Shown piece after piece: positions 1 through 9,313 of a stretch of 64,000 bases of DNA; within the stretch, counting starts at the first letter, position 1; each line of letters starts with the position of its first letter. Origin of the DNA: Prochlorococcus marinus XMU1408. GTDB lineage: Bacteria; Cyanobacteriota; Cyanobacteriia; PCC-6307; Cyanobiaceae. Below the pieces are notes generated by a model. That model had not been told where the DNA came from, did no database searches, and worked only from the letters and a program-made list of their open reading frames with translations. The stretch spans positions 186,001 to 250,000 of the forward strand of contig NZ_QJUE01000005.1 in NCBI RefSeq assembly GCF_003208055.1, written 5' to 3'. Position numbers and translations under genes: made by a program.

Positions 1-2
1 AT

Positions 3-512
3 ATTCGAACATTAGGATCTGGATCTACAGGAGCAACAAATGTATTAAGGCATATTGGAAAACGTGCAGCAATAGCGGTATTTCTAATAGACGTTTTCAA
101 AGGATTTCTTTCTATTTTTTTAGCAAAATTTTTCCTCCTAAATGATTCATGGCAAATAGCTATAGGGCTATCAACTTTAATTGGTCACATTTGGCCTATT
201 TGGCTCAATTGGAAGGGTGGTAAAGCCGTAGCGACAGGTTTAGGAATTTTTCTTGGAATTTCATGGCAAGTTGGACTTGCAACTTTAGGTGTCTTTATAT
301 TAATGATTACTTTTTTTAGAATAGTTTCATTAGCAAGTGTTAGTGCATCTTTAGCTCTACCTCTAATTATGTTTATAAGCTTTAAAAATACAAGTATATC
401 TCTTCCATTTTTAGTAATTTCATTATTAGCTATGACTTTAGTAATTTGGAGACATAGAGAAAATATAATTAGACTAATTAAAGGTCAAGAGCCAAAAATC
501 GGACAAAGATAA
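3..512 (+). CDS. plsY: Glycerol-3-phosphate acyltransferase PlsY (5'-truncated)
   Basis: Membrane enzyme that acylates sn-glycerol 3-phosphate from acyl-phosphate, the first step of phospholipid synthesis. The frame is open from the window edge. It opens with GSGSTGATNVLR, the conserved PlsY glycine/asparagine loop, followed by hydrophobic segments and the second family motif region around GHIWPIWLNWKGGKAVATG. A charged tail ends at the TAA at 510-512. Only the N-terminal start of the protein lies outside the window. It converges with pyrF, with 4 bp between the two stops. The family assignment is firm. Confidence 0.93.
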   Translation: MRTLGSGSTGATNVLRHIGKRAAIAVFLIDVFKGFLSIFLAKFFLLNDSWQIAIGLSTLIGHIWPIWLNWKGGKAVATGLGIFLGISWQVGLATLGVFILMITFFRIVSLASVSASLALPLIMFISFKNTSISLPFLVISLLAMTLVIWRHRENIIRLIKGQEPKIGQR

Positions 513-516
513 AAAT

Positions 517-1242
517 TCAAACAATAACTTTTTCGCAAAAACTTTTGAACATATAAGCTGGATCATGTGATTGAGTAATTGCTCTACCTATCACCAATCG
601 TGATGCTCCCATCTTAATAGCTTCAGAGGCATCAGACACCCTTGATTGATCGTTAAAATCTGAGCCTAATGCTCGAATCCCAGGAGTTACCAACTCAAAA
701 GTTTCAGGGCAAATTTTTCGTAGAGATTGAACTTCTCTTGGGCTGCAAACACATCCCCCTAATCCAGAATTCAATGCAATCTCTGACAGATGCCTCACAC
801 GTTGATTTATTGAGTGATCAATCAATAGATCACTAATAAAACTTTCTTGAGTCCAACTAGTTAAAATTGTTATTCCCAAAAGTGTGGGTGGCGTTAAATT
901 AACTTTTGCAGCACCTTCATTTGCAGCTTCATTAGCCATCTTTAAAGCCTTAGTGCCTGCGCAAGTATGCAAAGAAATTAATTGAGCGCCAGTTTGTGCT
1001 GCTGCAAAACATGCCCTTTCAACTGTTGTAGGAATATCATGAAATTTAAGATCTAAAAATATTTTTTTCCCCTTATCCCTTAATATTGACAAGACATCTG
1101 GTCCTTCACTAACAAACAACTCGAGTCCAACTTTAACCCACATAATTTCAGGAATTTTTTCCAGTAGATTGAGAACATTATTCTTGTTCATTCCATCTAA
1201 AGCAACAATTATTTTTTCACTTGGGTTTTCAAGATTTTTCAT
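517..1242 (-). CDS. pyrF: Orotidine 5'-phosphate decarboxylase
   Basis: Catalyses OMP to UMP, the last step of de novo pyrimidine synthesis, as a cytosolic TIM barrel. The protein has 241 residues, normal for the family. Visible signatures are VALD near residue 13-16, the first phosphate/active-site lysine region VKVGLELF, and the catalytic DLKFHDIPTTV at about 64-73, which carries the Asp-Lys-Asp cluster. The C-terminal phosphate-binding stretch is around VIGRAITQS. It starts at ATG 1242, ten bases after the tyrS stop on the same strand, so the two are probably co-transcribed. Confidence 0.96.
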   Translation of the reverse strand: MKNLENPSEKIIVALDGMNKNNVLNLLEKIPEIMWVKVGLELFVSEGPDVLSILRDKGKKIFLDLKFHDIPTTVERACFAAAQTGAQLISLHTCAGTKALKMANEAANEGAAKVNLTPPTLLGITILTSWTQESFISDLLIDHSINQRVRHLSEIALNSGLGGCVCSPREVQSLRKICPETFELVTPGIRALGSDFNDQSRVSDASEAIKMGASRLVIGRAITQSHDPAYMFKSFCEKVIV

Positions 1243-1251
1243 AGGAATCTA

Positions 1252-2499
1252 TCAATTTGAAACACGAAGAAATTTTTTCTTTCCTACTTGCAATATTTTT
1301 CCTATGAGATCATCTGGTGTATCAAACTGTAAATTAGGATCCAAAATTTTTTCCCCATCAATTCTTACTCCTCCTCCAAGAATTTGTCTTCTTGCTTCAC
1401 TGCTACTTGAACACATTTCCATCTTACTAAATAAATAAAATGCTTTAGCTGGAAAATTTACATTAGAAATTGAAGCTTCTGGTATTTCCTCAAGAGAATC
1501 TTGAGTACCTAAAACTAAGTTTTCAGAATTAAATTGAGCTTTTTTTGCAGCTTCAATTCCTTTAAAATTAGATGTTATTTTTAAAGCCATGAATTTTTGA
1601 ACCTCTCTTGGATTTGAACTTAACTCTTTTAAGTTTTCATTAGTTAGTAAATTTAAATAACTAAAAACTAAATTATCTGGAACCTTTTCTAATTTTGAAT
1701 ACATAGATAATGAGTCTTCATTTATTCCTACAATATTGTCTAAGCTTTTACTCATTTTTTGTGTCCCATCTAAGCCAACTAAAATAGGTAATAGCATTCC
1801 AAATTGAGGTTTCTGCCCAAAAGCTCTTTGAAGATCTCGTCCCATAGCAATATTAAATTTTTGATCTGTACCACCAATTTCCAAATCAGAATTTATTGCA
1901 ACTGAATCATATCCTTGAAGAAGTGGATAAAGAAATTCATGCAGAGATATAGGAGTGCCAGATTTATATCGATTACTAAAATCTTCTTTAGCCAGCATTT
2001 GACCAACTGTTGAATTTGATAAAAGTTCTATAACTTTAGACAAATTAAGATTTTCAAGCCACTCACTATTTCTTCTAATTTCTAAGCGACCTGGAGTTGA
2101 GAAATCAAGTAAAGAATCTTTGGGTTCTTTACCTAATCCTAGTTGTTCAAGATAATTCATTGCATTTGATTCCACCTCATCTTTTGAAAGCTGAATTCTC
2201 GTTTTACTTTTTCCAGTTGGGTCTCCAATCCTTGCTGTAAAATCTCCAATTATGAGTACTGCCGTATGACCAACATCTTGGAAAGCTCTTAATTTTCGAA
2301 ATAGAATGCTATGTCCTATATGAATATCAGTTCCAGTTGGATCAATTCCAAGTTTTACACGTAAAGGTTTTTTTTCTATAGATGAAAGTTCTAATCTTTT
2401 TAGAAAGCTTTGATTTGAATCTCCTGAATTATCATATGGGAAAAGATCATCTAAACCTCTAGAGATCCAATCAGGTAATTCATTGAATTTATTTAACAT
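1252..2499 (-). CDS. tyrS: Tyrosyl-tRNA synthetase
   Basis: Class I aminoacyl-tRNA synthetase charging tRNA-Tyr. The 415-residue protein shows the HIGH motif at residues 60-63 and KMSKS at 248-252, plus the [15 protein letters not shown] substrate region. The C-terminal ~70 residues form an S4-like RNA-binding domain ([20 protein letters not shown]). The start is ATG 2499. Upstream on the same strand is the DUF1825 gene, 26 bp away, and pyrF follows, giving a probable three-gene transcript. Confidence 0.96.
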   Translation of the reverse strand: MLNKFNELPDWISRGLDDLFPYDNSGDSNQSFLKRLELSSIEKKPLRVKLGIDPTGTDIHIGHSILFRKLRAFQDVGHTAVLIIGDFTARIGDPTGKSKTRIQLSKDEVESNAMNYLEQLGLGKEPKDSLLDFSTPGRLEIRRNSEWLENLNLSKVIELLSNSTVGQMLAKEDFSNRYKSGTPISLHEFLYPLLQGYDSVAINSDLEIGGTDQKFNIAMGRDLQRAFGQKPQFGMLLPILVGLDGTQKMSKSLDNIVGINEDSLSMYSKLEKVPDNLVFSYLNLLTNENLKELSSNPREVQKFMALKITSNFKGIEAAKKAQFNSENLVLGTQDSLEEIPEASISNVNFPAKAFYLFSKMEMCSSSSEARRQILGGGVRIDGEKILDPNLQFDTPDDLIGKILQVGKKKFLRVSN

Positions 2500-2525
2500 A
2501 ATCTAAACTTTAACAAGGTTAATAA

Positions 2526-2855
2526 TCATTTATCCAATTCTGATTTCATTCTCAATAAGGTTTTGTTCATCTGATCAAACATTTGATCAGGTGTAATCCC
2601 AAATTGACTCAACTGAGTCTTTAACTGTTCTACTGTCATTTTTGCCTGAAAATCTTCTGAAAGTTCAAATCGTTTCATAAAAACTTTATACCTTTCCATT
2701 AAATTCTCCATATTATCAATAAACATTACCTTCCCTTCTCTATCAAATTTTCCATAATCAGATCCTAATTGCATCAGATTCTGATAATCAGTGAAAAGTT
2801 TTTTTGCCTCTTCCTGAACAATTTCAGACTCGAAAAAGCTCATATCCTTAAACAA
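2526..2855 (-). CDS. DUF1825 family protein (cyanobacterial)
   Basis: A 109-residue, mostly helical, soluble protein. It begins with MFKDMSFFESEIVQEEAKKL and has a central FDREGKVMFIDNMENLMERY segment. Both are typical of the cyanobacteria-specific DUF1825 family as I know it. No catalytic motif, signal peptide or membrane segment is visible. It leads the minus-strand group with tyrS and pyrF. Function is unknown. The family assignment rests on recall of the motif pattern. Confidence 0.85.
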   Translation of the reverse strand: MFKDMSFFESEIVQEEAKKLFTDYQNLMQLGSDYGKFDREGKVMFIDNMENLMERYKVFMKRFELSEDFQAKMTVEQLKTQLSQFGITPDQMFDQMNKTLLRMKSELDK

Positions 2856-2960
2856 AGTTGATAGATCAATTGCTTGGTGTTGAATTCAAAGACTATCATT
2901 AATAATATCATTGAAAACATCATAAAGTTTAGACGATTTCCACCTAATGACATTTGTTGA

Positions 2961-2984
2961 GGGGGTGTGAATAGCCACACCCCC
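2961..2984. other. GC-rich perfect hairpin in intergenic region
   Basis: A 9-bp perfect inverted repeat, GGGGGTGTG and CACACCCCC, with a 6-nt loop. It lies between the divergent DUF1825 and GIY-YIG genes in an otherwise very AT-rich stretch. An A-run follows it on the plus strand, so neither strand shows a classic stem-then-T-run terminator. It may be the end of a short antisense or small RNA, or a protein-binding palindrome. No function is assigned. Confidence 0.5.
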
Positions 2985-3161
2985 AAAAAAATATAATTCT
3001 TACTCAAGTTTCATAAAAAATTACTAATAAAGAAAAACACTTTTTATTTGATCTTGACAAGCTAAGCTCAAGCTGTTCTCAAGCAAAATAATATAAAATT
3101 TTAGTGATATAATGATAGGACTATTAATTGAATATTGTCTTTTATAATCAACTTTATTAAA

Positions 3162-3764
3162 ATGAAAAAATTCGATAGGCAATATGATTTATTTAAAGAT
3201 AATGGTATAAATTTTTCAGGAGAAAATTCTCATAAAGATATATTTATTGAGAAAAAAGTTATTAAGGAATGGCAAGAAAAAATCATTAATCACCAATCTC
3301 CCATTTTTAAAACGGGCTATAAAGATGTAAATCAATTTTCACTATTCGAATCTAGTTCAGAAGAATTAAATGAATCATTCAACCCAGCTGATCTTACACC
3401 TTTACCTTTGAGTTTTTGGAAGTGGCCAAATGCAATGCATGAGGGACCTGCAGTTTATTTTGTAATGGATAAAATTATTGATTCTGATAAAAATATAATT
3501 TTATATATTGGAGAAACAATTTCCGCAGAGAAGAGGTGGAAAGGGGAACATGACTGTAAAAGATATCTTTCAAGTTATTCTGATTGTCTACAAAAAGCAA
3601 ATATATCAACCAAGTTAAACATTCGTTTTTGGCTTGATGTCCCAATTAAAACCAAGGAGAGAAGAAAATTAGAACAAAAGCTTATCCAAACTTGGCTTCC
3701 ACCATTTAATAAAGAGACAAGGGAAATATGGGCAACGCCATTTACATCTCAAATCAATTCGTAA
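3162..3764 (+). CDS. GIY-YIG-like nuclease-fold protein
   Basis: Protein of 200 residues. The C-terminal half reads like a GIY-YIG nuclease domain: AVYFVMD (GIY position), ILYIGET (YIG position) 22 residues later, then RWKGEHDCKRY with basic and aromatic residues at the expected active-site positions. A late glutamate lies in RRKLEQKLIQTWLPPFNKE. The N-terminal ~90 residues match nothing I recognise. A TTG 27 bp upstream (3135) is in frame, but ATG 3162 is the better start. The gene stands alone on the plus strand ahead of pepA. The substrate is unknown and could be DNA repair-related. The domain call comes from motif spacing. Confidence 0.7.
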   Translation: MKKFDRQYDLFKDNGINFSGENSHKDIFIEKKVIKEWQEKIINHQSPIFKTGYKDVNQFSLFESSSEELNESFNPADLTPLPLSFWKWPNAMHEGPAVYFVMDKIIDSDKNIILYIGETISAEKRWKGEHDCKRYLSSYSDCLQKANISTKLNIRFWLDVPIKTKERRKLEQKLIQTWLPPFNKETREIWATPFTSQINS

Positions 3765-3798
3765 AAATTGTTATCATAAATTCAAGTTAAAAAATTAA

Positions 3799-5286
3799 AT
3801 GCAAATTTCAGCAGTCTCCAAAGAAATTAACGAATGGTCAGGATCAGTCCTTATTGCTGGGATTTTGGAAGGGACAATCGAAAGTCAAATAAATTTATTT
3901 AACTCAATAATAAAAGATACTTTTTTGAGCCAAAGGTTTAATGATTCAAAGTTCGAAGGCAAAAAAAATCAAAGATTATCAATTGAACTTATAGAAGGAA
4001 AAATAAAAAAAGTAATCTTTATAGGCTTAGGTAAGGCCGAAACTCTTCGAATTGATGATCTACGTAAAGCAGCTTCAATTGGTAGTCGTCAAGTTTTAAG
4101 TTATGAAAAAAAGTTAGGAATATTTTTCCCTTGGGATGCATTTGATCCATCCTCAGCTGCATGCGCAGTTGGCGAAGCAGTTCAATTGTCATCTACTAAA
4201 GATCTTAGATTCAAATCTGAATCAAAAGAACCTACTCAAATAGATGAAGTTGAATTAATAGGCTTGAACAGCAAAACAACTAAATCAGCCATTGCTGAAA
4301 TAAATCCCATTTGTGAAGGAGTTAAATTCGCAAGAGAACTTGTTTCAGCTCCCCCCAATGTTCTTACCCCATATCAAATGGCGAAAGAGGCTGAGAAATT
4401 AGCCACTGATTATGATCTAGATTTAAAAATTCTTGACAAAAAAGAGTGCGAAGAACGAGGAATGGGAGCTTACTTAGCAGTTGCTAAAGGATCAGATCTA
4501 GAGCCTAATTTTATACACTTAAAATATTCTCCAAAAACCGTAAGAAACAAAGTCGTATTAGTTGGTAAAGGCTTAACGTTTGACTCTGGAGGATACAACT
4601 TAAAAGTAGGTGCTTCTCAAATTGAAAAAATGAAATATGACATGGGAGGGAGTGCTTCTGTTCTTGGAACAGCAAGAGCTATAGCAGAACTAAAACCAAG
4701 CGATACCGAGGTTCATTTTATTATTGCTGCTTGCGAGAATATGATTAATGGCTCTGCATTACACCCTGGCGATATAATCAAAGCTTCAAATGGGAAAACC
4801 ATTGAAGTAAACAATACTGATGCAGAAGGAAGATTAACTTTAGCTGATGCTTTGGTTTATGCATGCAAACTTGATCCAGACGCCATTGTAGATCTCGCTA
4901 CTCTTACTGGGGCATGCGTCATCGCATTAGGAGACGAAATAGCAGGCTTATGGACTGACAATGATCTGCTCTCTGAACAATTAACTAAAGCTGCAGGTAA
5001 AGCTGGGGAAGGTATTTGGAGGATGCCTATGCAGAATTCATATAAATCTGGAATTAAATCATCTATTGCTGATTTGCAAAACACTGGACCTAGGCCTGGG
5101 GGTTCAATTACTGCTGCCTTGTTTCTAAAAGAATTTGTGAACTCAAGCATTCCATGGGCTCACATTGATATAGCAGGTACATGTTGGACTGAAAAAGATA
5201 GAGATCTAAATCCAAAGGGTGCAACTGGTTATGGAGTTAGAACATTAGTTAATTGGATTAAAGAATTGAATATGGACAATAATTAG
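3799..5286 (+). CDS. pepA: Leucyl aminopeptidase (M17)
   Basis: Cytosolic hexameric metallo-aminopeptidase that removes N-terminal residues from peptides, used in protein turnover. The 495-residue length is typical. The C-terminal catalytic domain carries VGKGLTFDSGGYNLK and the M17 signature NNTDAEGRLTLADALVYA, which supplies metal ligands and the catalytic lysine/arginine. The N-terminal ~170 residues are the less conserved M17 N-domain. The start is ATG 3799, 34 bp after the GIY-YIG gene. It converges with msrA. Confidence 0.96.
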   Translation: MQISAVSKEINEWSGSVLIAGILEGTIESQINLFNSIIKDTFLSQRFNDSKFEGKKNQRLSIELIEGKIKKVIFIGLGKAETLRIDDLRKAASIGSRQVLSYEKKLGIFFPWDAFDPSSAACAVGEAVQLSSTKDLRFKSESKEPTQIDEVELIGLNSKTTKSAIAEINPICEGVKFARELVSAPPNVLTPYQMAKEAEKLATDYDLDLKILDKKECEERGMGAYLAVAKGSDLEPNFIHLKYSPKTVRNKVVLVGKGLTFDSGGYNLKVGASQIEKMKYDMGGSASVLGTARAIAELKPSDTEVHFIIAACENMINGSALHPGDIIKASNGKTIEVNNTDAEGRLTLADALVYACKLDPDAIVDLATLTGACVIALGDEIAGLWTDNDLLSEQLTKAAGKAGEGIWRMPMQNSYKSGIKSSIADLQNTGPRPGGSITAALFLKEFVNSSIPWAHIDIAGTCWTEKDRDLNPKGATGYGVRTLVNWIKELNMDNN

Positions 5287-5354
5287 TCTATTCTAATATA
5301 AAACATAGATCTAAAAAATATGTCTACTTTAAAATCTTTCCTTTAAACAATTTA

Positions 5355-5966
5355 TTAATATCTATATTCGCCCCAGACTTTTTTTAATCTATTATCTCTA
5401 CCACAACTCGTTCTGTAAAATTTATATTTAATAGGATTTTTTATTGCAAAATCTTGATGATAATTCTCAGCTAGCCAAAAAACTTTTGAATCAATAATAT
5501 CAACCTTTAATTGATCCAAAGGTATATTTAATGCAACAGAAATATTTTTCTGACTCTCTTTAGCATCAAGCTCTTGTTCTTGATTAGATGTAAAAATAAC
5601 AGGCTTATATGAATCGCCTCTATCACAAAATTGACCCTTATTGTCAAAAGGGTCAATATTAACCCAATATTGCTTTAGTAAATCTTTATAGCTAATAACT
5701 TGAGAATCAAAACTAACTTTCACAACCTCTTGATGACCACTATGATTTTCATATGTAGGATTATTCAGGTCTCCACCAGAGTATCCACTTTCCGCAGAGA
5801 CGACTCCATCAAGTTTCTCCAAATCATGCTCTAGACACCAAAAACAACCTCCTGCAAAAATAGCCTCCTCTGATTCAGCGAGTGCTTGAAACGGGCAAAA
5901 TATTGCTATTTGCAGTAGCATACAAGCTACTATTATTTTTCTTAAGATTTTATTCATAAGAATCAT
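5355..5966 (-). CDS. msrA: Exported peptide-methionine (S)-S-oxide reductase
   Basis: Repairs oxidised methionine in proteins. The active-site motif GCFWCLE places the catalytic cysteine at residue 41, and YHQDF plus the FYR..CGR tail also fit MsrA. Residues 5-30 form a hydrophobic signal peptide ending ALA, so this copy probably acts in the periplasm or thylakoid lumen. That fits its place as the last gene of an envelope operon. Its ATG (5966) overlaps the lpxB TGA (ATGA), which suggests translational coupling. An alternative ATG is at 5957. Confidence 0.93.
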   Translation of the reverse strand: MILMNKILRKIIVACMLLQIAIFCPFQALAESEEAIFAGGCFWCLEHDLEKLDGVVSAESGYSGGDLNNPTYENHSGHQEVVKVSFDSQVISYKDLLKQYWVNIDPFDNKGQFCDRGDSYKPVIFTSNQEQELDAKESQKNISVALNIPLDQLKVDIIDSKVFWLAENYHQDFAIKNPIKYKFYRTSCGRDNRLKKVWGEYRY

Positions 5967-7138
5967 TTAACTAATAAGTCCAGGATATCGTTTGATGCTC
6001 TATCTGTAACTCCGGGTTTTCCTAATTTATCTTTCAATCTTTTATAACCAAGCATTATATCTTCTTTTTTAGATCTATCTTCAATAATTTTCAATGCTGC
6101 ATTAAAGATTTTTTCAACTTTAAAATCCTCTTGTATAAACTCTGGTATTAACATTTTATTTAAAAGAAGATTAACTGGTGAAATATATTTAACATTAAAT
6201 CTCAATAAATATCTCGCGAAAAAAGCTGTAACTCTGCTTACTTTATATCCAACGATTTGAGGAACTGAATTTATAGCTAATTCCATATTTATCGTTCCAG
6301 ACTTAGCGAAAGCTAGATGAGCAGCTGAAAATAAAAATGGCTTTAAATTATCAACTTCATTCGATAAAATAATTCTCCCAGATACACCATATTTATTTAA
6401 TGCATTATTTAAAATTCCATCAAATTCTTCTAAACCAGATGGTATTAGAACAGTAATTGAAGGGTCCTTTTGCTGAAGCAGCTTAGCCGCTTTAAGTAAT
6501 GTGGGCAAAATATATTTTAGCTCTTGTTTTCGAGAAGCAGGAATGATAAGAAGAAGTTTCTTATCAGAGGTTAATCCTATTTCCCTAAATGATTCTTCTC
6601 TCGTAGGAATATTTCTATAAAAATCCAACATTGGATGACCCACAAATTTTACATTTCCTCCTTTATTTGAATAAAAATTAGCTTCCTCTTCAAAAATAGC
6701 TAATATTTTATCTGTAAAGCTAATCAAATCAGTTGTACCCGAATCGCCTAATCTCCATGCCCATTCCTGAGGCGCAATATAATAAATTATTGGAATATTA
6801 GGAAACTTTTTTTTTACTTTTAACCCTAGTCGAATATTAGGCCCCATATAGTCAATTAAAACAACTGCATCTGGAGGATAAGAACTTAAGTAATTGTCAA
6901 CTTTTGATTGTGCCGTTAAAGTTGGCAGTACGTAAGGAAGAGCTTCTAAAAAACCAATTGCACCTATTGAAGAGGTATTAGATATTAATTTAGCACCAGA
7001 TTCTCTCATCCTTTCTCCGCCTAATGCAATTATCTCTAATTCAATTTTTCTTTTTTCTGCATTATTCTTTAATGCCTTTATTAATAAACTTCCCTGCAAG
7101 TCTCCAGAGACTTCACCAGTGCTGATTAATAACCTCAT
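5963..7138 (-). CDS. lpxB: Lipid-A-disaccharide synthase
   Basis: Peripheral membrane glycosyltransferase (GT19) joining UDP-2,3-diacylglucosamine and lipid X into the lipid A disaccharide. The 391 residues match the family. Visible are the N-terminal STGEVSGDLQGSLL, YIAPQEWAW and KSGTINMELAINSVPQIVGYK, all classic LpxB stretches. It sits 2 bp after lpxA and overlaps msrA by 4 bp, within bamA-lpxC-fabZ-lpxA-lpxB-msrA. Confidence 0.96.
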   Translation of the reverse strand: MRLLISTGEVSGDLQGSLLIKALKNNAEKRKIELEIIALGGERMRESGAKLISNTSSIGAIGFLEALPYVLPTLTAQSKVDNYLSSYPPDAVVLIDYMGPNIRLGLKVKKKFPNIPIIYYIAPQEWAWRLGDSGTTDLISFTDKILAIFEEEANFYSNKGGNVKFVGHPMLDFYRNIPTREESFREIGLTSDKKLLLIIPASRKQELKYILPTLLKAAKLLQQKDPSITVLIPSGLEEFDGILNNALNKYGVSGRIILSNEVDNLKPFLFSAAHLAFAKSGTINMELAINSVPQIVGYKVSRVTAFFARYLLRFNVKYISPVNLLLNKMLIPEFIQEDFKVEKIFNAALKIIEDRSKKEDIMLGYKRLKDKLGKPGVTDRASNDILDLLVK

Positions 7139-7140
7139 TA

Positions 7141-7992
7141 TTATTTAGCTTGCATCAAAGAAGGCATTGGACCTCTTCGACCTTTTTCAATAGAGAGTTC
7201 TACAAATCCACATAACCTTGCGGAAGACTCTAATAAATTCTCTTGTCTTGCAATTTTCAAACCATCAGAAATCACATATTCAGATTTAAATAATAAGTTC
7301 CAAATTCTTTTCAATTGTATATATTCTTCTTTATTTTCTTTATCTAAACTTTTCCTTTTAATTCCAACTTTATTTAGTCCCCTCATTCTTCCAGGATGAC
7401 CTTCTGCCAAGCAATATGGAGGAACATCTCTATCAACTCTTGTCATGCCTCCAACCATAGCTAAATAACCAATATGAACAAATTGATGTATCCCCAAGCA
7501 ACCTCCAATAACAGCTCGATCTTCAATACAAACATGACCTGCAATCTGCACGCTATTAGCTATGACTATATTGTTTCCAATTTCACAATTATGTCCTAAA
7601 TGTGAATACGCCATTAATAAATTTTGATTTCCAACTATCGTCTGCTCTCCTTCAAAAGTAGCTCTATTAATAGTTATACATTCTCTAAAAGTATTATTAT
7701 CTCCAATTAATACGCTTGTAGAATCACCTGTATACTTCAAATCTTGTGGTTCTAATCCAATACAAGCTCCTGGGAAAATCTTGTTATTTGAGCCTATATT
7801 CACTCTCCCCTCGATGGTTACATTTGGTCCTATCCAGGTATTAGGACCAACAATTACATCTGGACCAATTACAGAACCTGAACCTACACATACACCTTTC
7901 CCAAGTTCAGCCTTCGAAGAGACATCTGCAAAATCATGAATATTAACTTTGTCATCTTCAATTAAGCTTTCAGATGAATCAAGTTCACTCAT
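7141..7992 (-). CDS. lpxA: UDP-N-acetylglucosamine acyltransferase
   Basis: First enzyme of lipid A synthesis; transfers a 3-hydroxyacyl chain from ACP to UDP-GlcNAc. The sequence is a left-handed beta-helix of hexapeptide repeats (for example VIGPDVIVGPNTWIGPNVTI) with the catalytic-histidine region AYSHLGHNCEIG. I start at ATG 7992, giving 283 aa. An in-frame TTG at 8007 would overlap fabZ by 11 bp and is less likely. It sits just after fabZ, as in many Gram-negative lipid A operons. Confidence 0.95.
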   Translation of the reverse strand: MSELDSSESLIEDDKVNIHDFADVSSKAELGKGVCVGSGSVIGPDVIVGPNTWIGPNVTIEGRVNIGSNNKIFPGACIGLEPQDLKYTGDSTSVLIGDNNTFRECITINRATFEGEQTIVGNQNLLMAYSHLGHNCEIGNNIVIANSVQIAGHVCIEDRAVIGGCLGIHQFVHIGYLAMVGGMTRVDRDVPPYCLAEGHPGRMRGLNKVGIKRKSLDKENKEEYIQLKRIWNLLFKSEYVISDGLKIARQENLLESSARLCGFVELSIEKGRRGPMPSLMQAK

Positions 7993-7996
7993 CACT

Positions 7997-8455
7997 TCAA
8001 TCCACAAGAGAGAACATCAAATCTCCAGAACAAACCAATTGATCATCGACTTTTGCTTCGCCCTTAACTTTTCCAAATCTTTTCCTTTTGATGCTTATCA
8101 ATTCACAAGCTATCAATAATTGATCTCCAGGGACTACAGGACGCCTAAACCGAACTGAATCAATGCCAGCGAAGACAAAGAGTCCTTTTGGAAGATCAGG
8201 CATTTGAGACACAATCAAACCACCTACCTGAGCCATTGCTTCTACTATTAAGACTCCTGGCATTAAGGGTCTTTGAGGGAAATGACCTTGAAATTGAGGC
8301 TCATTAAGTGTGACATTTTTTATTGCCACGGCTTTCTTTCCTGGGTTATGTTCTATCACTCTGTCAACTAGCGCAAAGGGGTATCTATGTGGCAAAAGCC
8401 CCATTATTTGCTCGCTATTTAAAACAAGAGGTTGGGAAGAAGAAATGTCAGTCAA
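7997..8455 (-). CDS. fabZ: 3-hydroxyacyl-ACP dehydratase FabZ
   Basis: Dehydrates 3-hydroxyacyl-ACP in fatty acid elongation and competes with LpxA and LpxC for the 3-hydroxyacyl-ACP pool. The 152-residue protein is a hotdog fold with the active-site histidine in [13 protein letters not shown] (H58) and glutamate in VEAMAQ (E72). It lies between lpxC (12 bp upstream) and lpxA (adjacent), the usual lipid A neighbourhood. The start is ATG 8455. Confidence 0.96.
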   Translation of the reverse strand: MTDISSSQPLVLNSEQIMGLLPHRYPFALVDRVIEHNPGKKAVAIKNVTLNEPQFQGHFPQRPLMPGVLIVEAMAQVGGLIVSQMPDLPKGLFVFAGIDSVRFRRPVVPGDQLLIACELISIKRKRFGKVKGEAKVDDQLVCSGDLMFSLVD

Positions 8456-8467
8456 AATAAGATTTAA

Positions 8468-9313
8468 TTAAATTAATACCTTTTGAATAGAAGCTGCAAA
8501 TTCTGCATGAAGAGCGTGAGACCCTTTGTAAACAAAAATTTGTGCTTTCGGTAATCCAACAAAAGCTAAATCTCCAATCAAGTCAAGCAATTTATGACGG
8601 ACTGGTTCATTTGCAAACCTCAAAGGTGGATTAATCCAAGAATCACCATTACAAACCAATGCATTTTCAAGTGCTCCCCCTTTAATTAGACCAGCTTTCT
8701 TTAATTCTTCTAATTGATCAAGAAAACCAAATGTTCGTGCCGGTGCAATTTCTTTAACAAAATTATTTGGTGACAGCTCAATAGAAAAAATCTGCTGACC
8801 AATTGCCTTGTATGAAAAATCAATCGAACCAATTAATTTCAATTTTTTTGATGGTATTGCAAAAATCACACTTTCTCCTCTGTTAACAACAACTGGGGAT
8901 GTTATTTCTGGCCTTGGTCTTGGAGATGTCGTGGAATTAATCATTCCTACTTTTTCAATTTCCTCGATCCAACCAATCGCAGAGCCATCAAGTAAGGGGA
9001 TCTCATTACCATTTATTTCTATGTGAACATGAGTTAATCCAGCACCAATTAAGGCAGCCAATAGGTGTTCTACAGTAGATATCTTTTTCCCCTTTAGATC
9101 AAGGGTTGTACATAAAGGAGTATTTCTTACTTGAGAAATATCTATGGGTATAACTTTCTGAGGGTCATCTGAAAAAGAAAAATGAAATCCAGCTAGTTGA
9201 GTTGGCTTAATTACAACTCTACATTTTAGTCCTGAATGCAATCCAATACCATCTTTTTTAATTTCATTTCTTAGAGTCCAACCCTGTTCATAATCTTTGG
9301 GAAAAGAGAACAC
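8468..9313 (-). CDS. lpxC: UDP-3-O-acyl-N-acetylglucosamine deacetylase
   Basis: Zinc amidase performing the committed step of lipid A synthesis. Zinc-ligand and catalytic regions are visible: STVEHLLAAL, and near the C-terminus EPVRHKLLDLIGDLAF. GIGLHSG at the N-terminus is the family hallmark. Two start choices exist: TTG 9325 (285 aa) or GTG 9313 (281 aa). I prefer GTG 9313 because it overlaps the bamA stop as TAGTG, but this is not decided. No ATG is available near the N-terminus. Confidence 0.94.
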   Translation of the reverse strand: MFSFPKDYEQGWTLRNEIKKDGIGLHSGLKCRVVIKPTQLAGFHFSFSDDPQKVIPIDISQVRNTPLCTTLDLKGKKISTVEHLLAALIGAGLTHVHIEINGNEIPLLDGSAIGWIEEIEKVGMINSTTSPRPRPEITSPVVVNRGESVIFAIPSKKLKLIGSIDFSYKAIGQQIFSIELSPNNFVKEIAPARTFGFLDQLEELKKAGLIKGGALENALVCNGDSWINPPLRFANEPVRHKLLDLIGDLAFVGLPKAQIFVYKGSHALHAEFAASIQKVLI

